Program-made: the position numbers and the translations under genes
Shown here: positions 51,753 through 58,982 of the stretch, piece by piece
Layout: the number at the start of each line of letters is the position of its first letter
Position numbering within the stretch: position 1 is the stretch's first letter
Assembly: GCF_001427905.1 (NCBI RefSeq)
Contig: NZ_LMEF01000033.1
Span: 62,001 to 126,000 of the forward strand
Length of the DNA: 64,000 nt
Direction: 5' to 3'
From: Flavobacterium sp. Root420
Lineage (GTDB): Bacteria > Bacteroidota > Bacteroidia > Flavobacteriales > Flavobacteriaceae
Notes under the pieces: generated by a model
Database searches by the model: none
What the model saw: the letters and a program-made list of their open reading frames with translations, nothing else
Told to the model about the DNA's origin: nothing

Positions 51753-52827
51753 TTAACAGCTTTTTTAAAAACGGACCATATTGATCAGCCATTACTTTTT
51801 GATCCGCAACATCAGGATGTCCTAAACAGCCTTTCGGCGTCATCGGTTTGAATTTAAAAATCTTGATTTCTTTATGTGTTTTATCCGCAGAAAATACCTC
51901 TTTTACTTTATTTAAGCACACTTCAAAAACCACCGCTCTTTCACCGCCCACCATTGGACTATTTGTAATCACAATCTGTGCATTCGGATTATGTTTGTAT
52001 AACATTTTTATAAAATTGATGTAATTCGAAACGTACTTTTCGGCATTAAAAGGTAAACGCTCTTTTTTGCCATCTCCACCAGAAAAGTCGTTGGTTCCTA
52101 AAGCAATGCTGATAATATTCGGTTGAAAAGCAAAATCATATTTAGGTTTTGAATTGTCTTTTGTCAAATACAAATTCTCATACACTTCCGGCATTATTGG
52201 TTCTTCTTTATTTTCGTCATTCCAGTTGCGATACATTCCAATTCCGGAAACAGAACTTACCAAATAATCAACATCAATTGCTCTCGAAAGCACCGGTCCA
52301 TAAGCATAATAACCATTATGATGATCCATGTATTCTCCTTTATCACAATCAACCGAATCACTCGCTGCCGCACAGGTTATTGAATCTCCTATAAATTCGA
52401 TTTTCTTTTTCTTTTTGGATGAAATTGATGTCAGTTTTGCGGTTGTTCCGGCAAATAAAATTCCTCCGGAATGTGCTTCGGTATTTTTATAAATTTCGAG
52501 ACGGTGTTCTTTTTTATTTGAAGTAACTTTTATTGGAAAAGATTGTACATCACCTTTTTCAATTCTAATTTTCCCTATATATTTTCCGTCTAAAACTAAA
52601 TCAACATAATTATGATGCTCATAAGAATCGACGCTTTGCAGTTTAATTGAACATTCACTTCCTGTAAAATTAAATGATACGGACGACGCTGTTCCAATTA
52701 AAACAACAGCATCATTTTGAAGTTTTTCAATTCGGCCTGCATATAAAAAAGTGTTTGTGTTTTGTGAAATAGAAACAGTCGAAATCAGCAAAAACAAAAT
52801 TAAAAACGGTAATTTTCTGATAAACAT
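51742..52827 (-). CDS. CE2-type acetyl esterase (jelly-roll plus SGNH domain)
   Basis: A 361-residue secreted protein with a signal peptide to about residue 21. An N-terminal jelly-roll of about 120 residues (NFTGSECSIKLQSVDSYEHHNYVDLVLDGKY) precedes an SGNH hydrolase core. The catalytic Ser is in IEFIGDSITCA, the Gly/Asn blocks are in SSVSGIGMYRNW and ALGTNDFSGGDG, and the His is in CLGHPDVADQ. This two-domain layout is that of carbohydrate esterase family 2, whose members deacetylate xylan and glucomannan oligosaccharides. Overlap with the following SASA gene indicates coupled translation. A -7-like box lies 31 nt upstream. Confidence 0.92.
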   Translation of the reverse strand: MFIRKLPFLILFLLISTVSISQNTNTFLYAGRIEKLQNDAVVLIGTASSVSFNFTGSECSIKLQSVDSYEHHNYVDLVLDGKYIGKIRIEKGDVQSFPIKVTSNKKEHRLEIYKNTEAHSGGILFAGTTAKLTSISSKKKKKIEFIGDSITCAAASDSVDCDKGEYMDHHNGYYAYGPVLSRAIDVDYLVSSVSGIGMYRNWNDENKEEPIMPEVYENLYLTKDNSKPKYDFAFQPNIISIALGTNDFSGGDGKKERLPFNAEKYVSNYINFIKMLYKHNPNAQIVITNSPMVGGERAVVFEVCLNKVKEVFSADKTHKEIKIFKFKPMTPKGCLGHPDVADQKVMADQYGPFLKKLLNEK

Positions 52828-52857
52828 AATTTATTTGTTAAATAGAAATAGTATTCA

Positions 52858-52865
52858 CAAATATA
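52858..52865 (-). promoter_or_regulatory. Candidate -7 box TATATTTG of the esterase operon
   Basis: The minus strand reads TATATTTG, an exact TAnnTTTG match 30 nt before the CE2 ATG. No TTG is seen at the usual distance. Confidence 0.45.
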
Positions 52866-53033
52866 TTTGAAATGAAGAAGACAGAAAGATACTAAAACGT
52901 CAAAATGCAATAAAAAAACACCACATAAATACATCAAAACCGTAAATTTTATTCTTTATTCTTACAAAGCCATTTTAAAGCCCTTCTTAGTTATTTAAAA
53001 ACAAGCTATCTTTATAGAAATAACATCATTAAA

Positions 53034-53546
53034 ATGAAATCATTCTTTTATATACCTATATTTTCAGCAGTCATCTTATGTTCTTGCTTTACTTCAAAAG
53101 AAGAACCTAAAACAGAAACAATTCAACTACTAAAAACGGAAACGGATATCGAGCGGGATTCTATCGTAAATTATGCTAAAAAATATTTGGGAACGCCTTA
53201 CGTATATGCGGGAAATGATCCTAAAACAGGATTTGACTGTTCGGGGTTTATCAGTTATGTCTTCCATCATTTTGATGTCAATTTGCCAAGAAGTTCCGGC
53301 AGTTATAAAAATTTAGGAACTGCCTTAAAACCAGAAAATTTTAAAGTGGGAGATATTTTAGTTTTTTACGGATACAAAGACAAAACCATTATTGGCCATC
53401 TCGGAATTATTTGCGAGGCCAATGGAATGCAATCTAAATTTATTCACGCTTCATCCGGAAAAGTAAACAGCGTCACGATTACTTCCCTTGATACAGAACA
53501 TTACACCAATCGTTATTACAAGTGTATTGATGTTTTGTCGAATTAG
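53034..53546 (+). CDS. NlpC/P60-family lipoprotein peptidase
   Basis: A 170-residue lipoprotein (FSAVILCSCFTSKE). The NlpC/P60 domain has the catalytic Cys69 in KTGFDCSGFISYVFHHF, the His in IIGHLGIICE and a third polar His in FIHASSGKV. The GTPYVYAGNDP entry is typical. It should cleave the peptide part of peptidoglycan (gamma-D-Glu to diamino acid bond) in the periplasm. It stands alone; a repeat-filled gap separates it from the convergent L,D-transpeptidase gene. It is not related to the mannan locus. Confidence 0.94.
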   Translation: MKSFFYIPIFSAVILCSCFTSKEEPKTETIQLLKTETDIERDSIVNYAKKYLGTPYVYAGNDPKTGFDCSGFISYVFHHFDVNLPRSSGSYKNLGTALKPENFKVGDILVFYGYKDKTIIGHLGIICEANGMQSKFIHASSGKVNSVTITSLDTEHYTNRYYKCIDVLSN

Positions 53547-53555
53547 GTCTTTTTG

Positions 53556-53807
53556 ACCACAAATTACACAAATTTCCACTAATTATTTTTTTACACAGAT
53601 TTAAAAAAGATTTAAGCAGATGTGCGCAGATTTTTTTACTGTGAAAGCTTAAAAAAAATCCAATTAAATCTACTTTAATCTGCAAAATCTGCGTGAAAAT
53701 TACTGCATTCATCAATTAACCCTTAGTCATTAATTATCAGAATCTTAGTAATTATTTATATTCAAAGATTGAAAAAATAATTAGTGGAAATTTGTGAAAT
53801 TTGTGGT
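53556..53807. repeat. Long nested inverted repeat between convergent cell-wall genes
   Basis: The outer arms 53556-53585 and 53778-53807 are complementary with one mismatch in 30 bp. Inner words CAGATTTA/TAATCTGC and GCGCAGATTTT/AAAATCTGCG also pair (about 53595-53635 with 53670-53700). It fills the gap 53547-53824; no gene is seen there. Confidence 0.8.
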
Positions 53808-53824
53808 AAACTTTTTTTTGCATT

Positions 53825-55405
53825 TTATTCCTCCGTTAATAATTTAATTAGACTTTCATCTCTTTGATAGACGTCTTTATAGAAATTTAATTCACCCTTA
53901 CGATCAACCCAAGCGGTAAAATAACCTATATAAACTGGAACTTTCTTTTTTAGACTGACCCAATTTTCTTTTCCGGCGTGCATCGCTTTATCTATTTTTT
54001 CCGGTGTCCATCTTGGATCTTGTTTTAGGAGTTCAATAGCCAATTCTCTAGGTTTTCCAACGCGAACGCATCCGTGACTAAAAGCTCTGTTTTCTCTTTC
54101 GAACAAACTTTTGGCTGGTGTATCGTGTAAATAGATATTATTTGAATTCGGAAATAAAAACTTCACTAAACCAAGCGAATTGTTTTTTTCCGGCAACTGA
54201 CGCACCGCCCCATTATTCCATTCCAGATTTTTCTGTGCCAGATAATTTTTGTTTTTGGCCATTCCCGGTTTGATTTCCTTATTGATAATACTTGTGGGAA
54301 CATTCCAATACGGACTAAAAACTATATTATTCATCATTCCGCTGAAAATAACCGTTTTGGTCATCGCTTTTCCGACCACAACTGGCGAAACAAAAGCAAT
54401 ATCATGATCACGAATTAGGTACAATCTAAACTCCGGAATATTAACTTCGATGTATTCTTTGCCCTTTTCCAGTTGAGGATCAATCCATCTGCAACGCTCC
54501 ATATTGACAATAATGGTTTTGATTCGATCTGAAACCGGAACGTTTAATTCGGCAATATGTTCTTTTAGAATTATATTTTTTGGTGTTAATCCATGATGTA
54601 TTTCGTAGTTTTTAATGGCTTTAATCAAAGTAGTATCACATACATTACTTTTGTCATTTTCTTTGAGATCGCCGGTAATGAATAGTCTTTCTCTAATTTG
54701 TCCGATCGCAGCAACAGAATCTCCAATCTTCAGATTTTTAAAATCCTCATCAACCTCAACTGTTTTCCAGCCTCCTTTTTTCTCTATCTCTCTATATCGG
54801 TGAAGTGCATCTCTCAGTTTGTAATATTGACTGAACATTTTGCTCTTTTTATCATCGCTGATTGTCGCCTTTTCATGAATTGAATCTGAAAAAACTTTGT
54901 AGTCGAGTTTTTTTCTAGGCAAAAGCCATTCTAGTTTCTTTACTGTTTTTTCATCAACACCAGAAACTTTCTGCGCATAATAAAAATACAAGTTTGAAAT
55001 CATCAAATCAGTATCAATTTTTGATAATTTATTTTCGGCAATATTATCAAAAACAGCATTAATCTTTTCGTTGTACGGAAAATTAGCCCTCAAACCTTCT
55101 GCTTCTAATCCTTTGTATTTATTGAATAAAGTATTTCCAAATTCGACAACACCTTTATTATCCAGCCATAATTGAGTAGATTTTTTTTCTTTGTATAAAG
55201 CCAAAACCTCATCCTGGAATTTAACCAACTTTGGATAAGCTTCATAAAATTTAGAAACTTGAAGACTGTCAATATGAAGTTTTAATTCCGGGACCACTTT
55301 TTCTGAGGTCTTTTTTAAATCTTCTTCGTTTTTTTCTGATTTAGAATTACATGAAAAAACAAAAAAAAGAATAACAACAACGACAGGCGAGTAGAAAATT
55401 TTCAT
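53825..55405 (-). CDS. L,D-transpeptidase (YcbB/LdtD-like), lipoprotein
   Basis: A 526-residue protein with a lipoprotein signal (VVILFFVFSCNSKSE). It has a helical N-terminal scaffolding region, a peptidoglycan-binding-like segment (DFKNLKIGDSVAAIGQIRERLFITGDL ... IKNYEIHHGLTPKN) and a YkuD catalytic domain. The active-site Cys is in AFSHGCVRVGKPRELA, with the upstream His in IYLHDTPAKSLF. It forms 3-3 crosslinks in peptidoglycan or attaches proteins to it, in the periplasm. The order of domains and length fit the YcbB group. It converges with the NlpC/P60 gene. Confidence 0.94.
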   Translation of the reverse strand: MKIFYSPVVVVILFFVFSCNSKSEKNEEDLKKTSEKVVPELKLHIDSLQVSKFYEAYPKLVKFQDEVLALYKEKKSTQLWLDNKGVVEFGNTLFNKYKGLEAEGLRANFPYNEKINAVFDNIAENKLSKIDTDLMISNLYFYYAQKVSGVDEKTVKKLEWLLPRKKLDYKVFSDSIHEKATISDDKKSKMFSQYYKLRDALHRYREIEKKGGWKTVEVDEDFKNLKIGDSVAAIGQIRERLFITGDLKENDKSNVCDTTLIKAIKNYEIHHGLTPKNIILKEHIAELNVPVSDRIKTIIVNMERCRWIDPQLEKGKEYIEVNIPEFRLYLIRDHDIAFVSPVVVGKAMTKTVIFSGMMNNIVFSPYWNVPTSIINKEIKPGMAKNKNYLAQKNLEWNNGAVRQLPEKNNSLGLVKFLFPNSNNIYLHDTPAKSLFERENRAFSHGCVRVGKPRELAIELLKQDPRWTPEKIDKAMHAGKENWVSLKKKVPVYIGYFTAWVDRKGELNFYKDVYQRDESLIKLLTEE

Positions 55406-55525
55406 AATAATATTTTTAATAAAAATAGAAAAGATTTGATAAAAACAAACCCTTTCCGAGAAAAATAATATTCACTTTACATAGCAAAATTTCATTTTAA
55501 CTCAACTTCAAAAATGACATAAAAA

Positions 55526-55554
55526 AACTCCAAATACACTACATATTTGGAGTT
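55526..55554 (-). terminator. Intrinsic terminator of the DUF1573 gene
   Basis: Stem AACTCCAAATA (55526-55536) / TATTTGGAGTT (55544-55554). On the minus strand a run of T follows. It is 24 nt past the stop. Confidence 0.85.
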
Positions 55555-55577
55555 CTTACTTTATAACCAACCTTTAT

Positions 55578-55985
55578 CTAGATTACCGTTCCTTTGAGGG
55601 TAAGAATTTTTGGAGACGTTTCGGCACTTGTTGTTACCGTTACTGTTTTTGTAAAAGCACCTTTGTTTGCCGCATTGTATGTTGCAGTTACTTTAGCTGT
55701 TTTACCAGGCAAAATTGGCTCTTTTGTGTAATCTGTTGCCGTACAACCGCAAGAACCCTGAACATTTGTAATTACAACCGCTATTTTTCCTGTGTTTTTA
55801 AATTCATAAACAATTGCTTTTGGTGTTCCTTGTGGAATTTGTCCTACATCAATAGTTTCGGCTTTCCAGGCAATTGTTGAAGCAGTTGTTTCAATTTTAG
55901 AAGCAATTACTTTTACCGGTACAATTGCTGAAAATGACATTAGGCCTAAAGCCAAAGCCAACATTGAGATTTTGATGATTTTCAT
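55578..55985 (-). CDS. Secreted DUF1573 protein
   Basis: A 135-residue protein with a signal peptide to about residue 28. A single DUF1573 Ig-like domain follows: DVGQIPQGTPKAIVYEFKNTGKIAVVITNVQGSCGCTATDYTKEPILPGKTAKVTATYN. The conserved SCGCT motif and length are as in the family, which is abundant in Bacteroidota and has no established function. It is monocistronic with a perfect -7 box upstream and a terminator downstream, and is divergent from the histidine kinase at 56151. Confidence 0.92.
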   Translation of the reverse strand: MKIIKISMLALALGLMSFSAIVPVKVIASKIETTASTIAWKAETIDVGQIPQGTPKAIVYEFKNTGKIAVVITNVQGSCGCTATDYTKEPILPGKTAKVTATYNAANKGAFTKTVTVTTSAETSPKILTLKGTVI

Positions 55986-56027
55986 AGTTATTATATTTTA
56001 ATGGTTTATAGTTCTAAATTTGTATTT

Positions 56028-56035
56028 CAAAAGTA
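56028..56035 (-). promoter_or_regulatory. Candidate -7 box TACTTTTG of the DUF1573 gene
   Basis: An exact TAnnTTTG match on the minus strand, 42 nt before the ATG. No TTG at 17-23 nt upstream; CAA triplets lie closer (13 nt) and farther. Confidence 0.45.
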
Positions 56036-56150
56036 CTTCAGACAAAATCAAATCGCTGTTAAGCGGTTTCAAATCTTTGTTAACGACTTGTTAATCGCCC
56101 TTTTTAACTATAATTTTCATTAATATTACATTCTGAAAAACATTCTTTTC

Positions 56151-57413
56151 TTGAAAATAAATAAACTCAATACTATTATCCTTTTAGGATTGATCGCCAT
56201 CATTAGCATATTGGTGGCACAATTGCTTTGGACCAAAGAGGCTTTTACTTTAGAACAGAAAAAACTAAGTCAGAAAGCCAATATTGCTTTGCTTGAAGTG
56301 GCCCGAAAATTATATGATGGAAAAGATCATGAACCATCGTGTCAAAATCCCGTTCGAAAAATTTCTAACGATTATTATATCGTAAACATCGAGAATGCTT
56401 TTGAACCTGATATTTTGGAATTTTATTTAAGATCAGAATTCAAAAAAATGCATATTACAACCGATTTTGAATATGCAGTGTACAATTGCCAAAGTGACGA
56501 AATGGTGTATGGAAAGTACATTTCATCATCTGAAAAAGGAAAAGAAAAGAAAGCAGTTTCTTTCCCAAAACATAAGGATCTGGTTTATTATTTTGCAGTT
56601 CGTTTTCCAAATGAAACAACTTATTTATTCAGTTCCATGCGTTTTTGGTTTATACTTTCTATTGCTTTAATTCTGATTTTACTGATTTATGTGTATTCGA
56701 TTTTTACACTTTTACAGCAAAAGAAATATTCTGAATTGCAAAGGGATTTCATCAATAATATGACACATGAATTCAAAACGCCTTTGTCTTCAATATTGAT
56801 TGCTTCGAAATATTTAATTGAACAAAACCCGATTAAAGAAGATAAAAAACTGCATACTTATACGGATATTATCATCAATCAAAGCAATAAACTCAACAGT
56901 CATATTGAACAGATTCTAAATATTTCAAAAGCAGATTATGCACCTTTGGAACTAAAAAAAGAAACTCTTTTAATTGTTCCTATTATTGAGGAAACAATTG
57001 AAAATATTCAGATGAAATATCCTGAGGCTACAATTAAGATTGATACCGATTCAGTAGAATATTATATTGAAACAGATGTTTTTCATTTCAGCAATTTAGT
57101 TTATAACCTGCTTGATAATGCTGTAAAATATTGCACCGATAAACCTGATATTACGATTCGAATTTCATTGGAAAATCAAATTTTAAAACTCGCTTTTATC
57201 GATAACGGAATCGGTATTTCTCCTAAAAACATTTCTCTTATCTTTGATAAGTTTTATCGCGCCCAAAACGAAAAAAGCAATGAAGTAAACGGCTTTGGTC
57301 TTGGTTTGTATTATGTAAAAGAAATCTGCAATCTTCAAAACTGGAAAATAAAAGCCGAAAATAACTTAGAAAAAGGTATCACTATAACTTTGTCAATTCC
57401 CTATAAAAAATGA
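56151..57413 (+). CDS. Membrane sensor histidine kinase
   Basis: A 420-residue kinase starting at TTG (no suitable ATG precedes it). Two transmembrane segments (about residues 7-27 and 165-187) flank a periplasmic domain of about 135 residues. The dimerisation helix has His206 in NNMTHEFKTPLSSIL. The ATPase shows the N box LVYNLLDNAVKYC, G1 DNGIGI, F box FDKFYRAQ and G2 GFGLGLYYVKE. The response regulator gene overlaps its end by 4 nt, so they form a pair. The sensed signal is unknown; the periplasmic domain has a Cys pair (Cys64, Cys113) that might be redox-active (speculative). Confidence 0.95.
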   Translation: MKINKLNTIILLGLIAIISILVAQLLWTKEAFTLEQKKLSQKANIALLEVARKLYDGKDHEPSCQNPVRKISNDYYIVNIENAFEPDILEFYLRSEFKKMHITTDFEYAVYNCQSDEMVYGKYISSSEKGKEKKAVSFPKHKDLVYYFAVRFPNETTYLFSSMRFWFILSIALILILLIYVYSIFTLLQQKKYSELQRDFINNMTHEFKTPLSSILIASKYLIEQNPIKEDKKLHTYTDIIINQSNKLNSHIEQILNISKADYAPLELKKETLLIVPIIEETIENIQMKYPEATIKIDTDSVEYYIETDVFHFSNLVYNLLDNAVKYCTDKPDITIRISLENQILKLAFIDNGIGISPKNISLIFDKFYRAQNEKSNEVNGFGLGLYYVKEICNLQNWKIKAENNLEKGITITLSIPYKK

Positions 57414-58096
57414 AACAATTCAGAATACTTTATACCGAAGACGATGAAACCTTAGCGTTTTTGACCAAAGACAATTTGGAACAAAATAACTATGAAGTTA
57501 TTCATTGTCCGGATGGAAAACTGGGTTTAGAAACCTTTAAAAAAGAAAAGTTTGACATTTGTATTTTTGACATTATGATGCCCAAAATGGACGGTTTTGA
57601 ATTGGCAACAGAAATCAGAAAAGCAAATACAGATATTCCAATTATCTTTCTTTCAGCCAAAACTTTAAAAGAAGACCGAATTAAAGGATTGCGTTTGGGT
57701 GCCGACGATTATTTGGTAAAGCCTTTTAGTATTGAAGAATTGCTTTTGAAAGTTGAAATTTTTTTAAAGCGTTCACAGAAAAGTATTCCGACAGAAAAAT
57801 CAGTTTATGAAATAGGAAAGTATCAGTTTGACACCAACAATTTTATCCTTTTTAATGAAAGCGAAAAAATCACTCTAACACAGCGCGAAGCCGAGTTGCT
57901 GAGATTATTTTTGGATAATAAAAACTCAGTTTTAAAAAGAGAGCAAATTTTAACCTCACTTTGGGGAACCGATGATTATTTTATGGGAAGAAGTCTGGAT
58001 GTTTTTATTTCCCGACTTCGTAAAATCCTGGCTAATGAAAGTGGAATTTCAATAGAAAATCTACACGGAATTGGGTTTCGATTTTCTATTGTATAA
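57410..58096 (+). CDS. OmpR/PhoB-type response regulator
   Basis: A 228-residue DNA-binding regulator. The receiver domain has the phospho-acceptor Asp54 in ICIFDIMMPKMDGFEL, the acidic pair in LYTEDDE and the Lys in YLVKPFSIEEL. The winged-helix output domain (about 135-228) has LTQREAELLRLFLDNKNSVLKREQIL and GRSLDVFISRLRKIL. It is translationally coupled to the histidine kinase by a 4-nt overlap. Target genes are not identifiable from the window; a near neighbour such as the DUF1573 gene is possible. Confidence 0.96.
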   Translation: MKQFRILYTEDDETLAFLTKDNLEQNNYEVIHCPDGKLGLETFKKEKFDICIFDIMMPKMDGFELATEIRKANTDIPIIFLSAKTLKEDRIKGLRLGADDYLVKPFSIEELLLKVEIFLKRSQKSIPTEKSVYEIGKYQFDTNNFILFNESEKITLTQREAELLRLFLDNKNSVLKREQILTSLWGTDDYFMGRSLDVFISRLRKILANESGISIENLHGIGFRFSIV

Positions 58097-58170
58097 ACAT
58101 CATTAAATGATTAGAAAATTTCAATTTAGATAATAACAATTCTGTTAAAAATAAAGAAAAATCTGTAAAT

Positions 58171-58178
58171 TAAATTTG
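58171..58178 (+). promoter_or_regulatory. Candidate -7 box TAAATTTG of the MBL-fold gene
   Basis: An exact TAnnTTTG match 38 nt before the ATG at 58217. No well-spaced TTG upstream. Confidence 0.35.
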
Positions 58179-58216
58179 AAAAATCTTCGTATTTTTAAGT
58201 TCTAATTTTACATGAT

Positions 58217-58981
58217 ATGAAATTACATCATTTACGCAACGCTACTTTAGTTATTGAAACGGAGCAACATGTGATTTTAGTTGACCCGATGTTGGGAAAG
58301 AGAAAGACGATTCCACCTTTCACAATCTTCCGCTATAGCCCACATCGAAATCCAATGGTTTCTTTGCCAAAAAACAGTCGGGAAATTTTAAGTAAAGTAA
58401 CACATTGTCTCATCACACATTTGCATCCCGATCATATCGATAAAGCCGGCGAAGTTTTTTTAAGACGAAAAAGCATTCCGGTAACCTGCAGTGTACAAAT
58501 TGAAAAAGAATTATCAAAAAGAGGTTTAAACATTACTCAAACTTTTAATTATTGGGAATCTCAACCTTTTCTGGATGGAAAAATAACTGGAATCCCAGCG
58601 ATTCACGGTTATGGATTTATTGCCAGATTTATGGGGAAAGTAATGGGTTTTTACATTCAATTAGCCAACGAAAAATCTATTTATATCAGTTCAGATACTA
58701 TTTTCACAGAGCACGTACAAAAAGTTTTGGTTGAATTAAAACCCGACATCGCAACTGTCGCCTGCGGAACGGCAAGATTAGATATCGGTCAGCCTTTATT
58801 AATGCGAATGAATGATATTTTGAAATTTACAGCATTGGCACCTGGCAAAGTCTTCGCTAATCATTTAGAAGCTTTAAACCATTGTCCGACTACGAGAGAG
58901 CAATTGAAAACGGCGCTGGCAGAGAATGATCTTTTGTCTAAAACGGCAATTCCTGCTGATGGGACTTTTGTGGAGTATTGA
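58217..58981 (+). CDS. Metallo-beta-lactamase-fold hydrolase (UlaG-like)
   Basis: A 254-residue cytosolic protein. Metal-binding motif HLHPDH is at residues 68-73. It begins HHLRNATLVIETEQHVILVDPMLG, and a later GYGFIARFMGKVMGFYIQL, YISSDTIF and FANHLEALNHC supply further ligands. This is the UlaG/L-ascorbate-6-phosphate lactonase-like branch, in which most members are of unknown substrate. No signal peptide. It ends one nucleotide before the stop of the convergent radical SAM gene, leaving no room for a separate terminator between them. Confidence 0.92.
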   Translation: MKLHHLRNATLVIETEQHVILVDPMLGKRKTIPPFTIFRYSPHRNPMVSLPKNSREILSKVTHCLITHLHPDHIDKAGEVFLRRKSIPVTCSVQIEKELSKRGLNITQTFNYWESQPFLDGKITGIPAIHGYGFIARFMGKVMGFYIQLANEKSIYISSDTIFTEHVQKVLVELKPDIATVACGTARLDIGQPLLMRMNDILKFTALAPGKVFANHLEALNHCPTTREQLKTALAENDLLSKTAIPADGTFVEY

Positions 58982-58982
58982 T

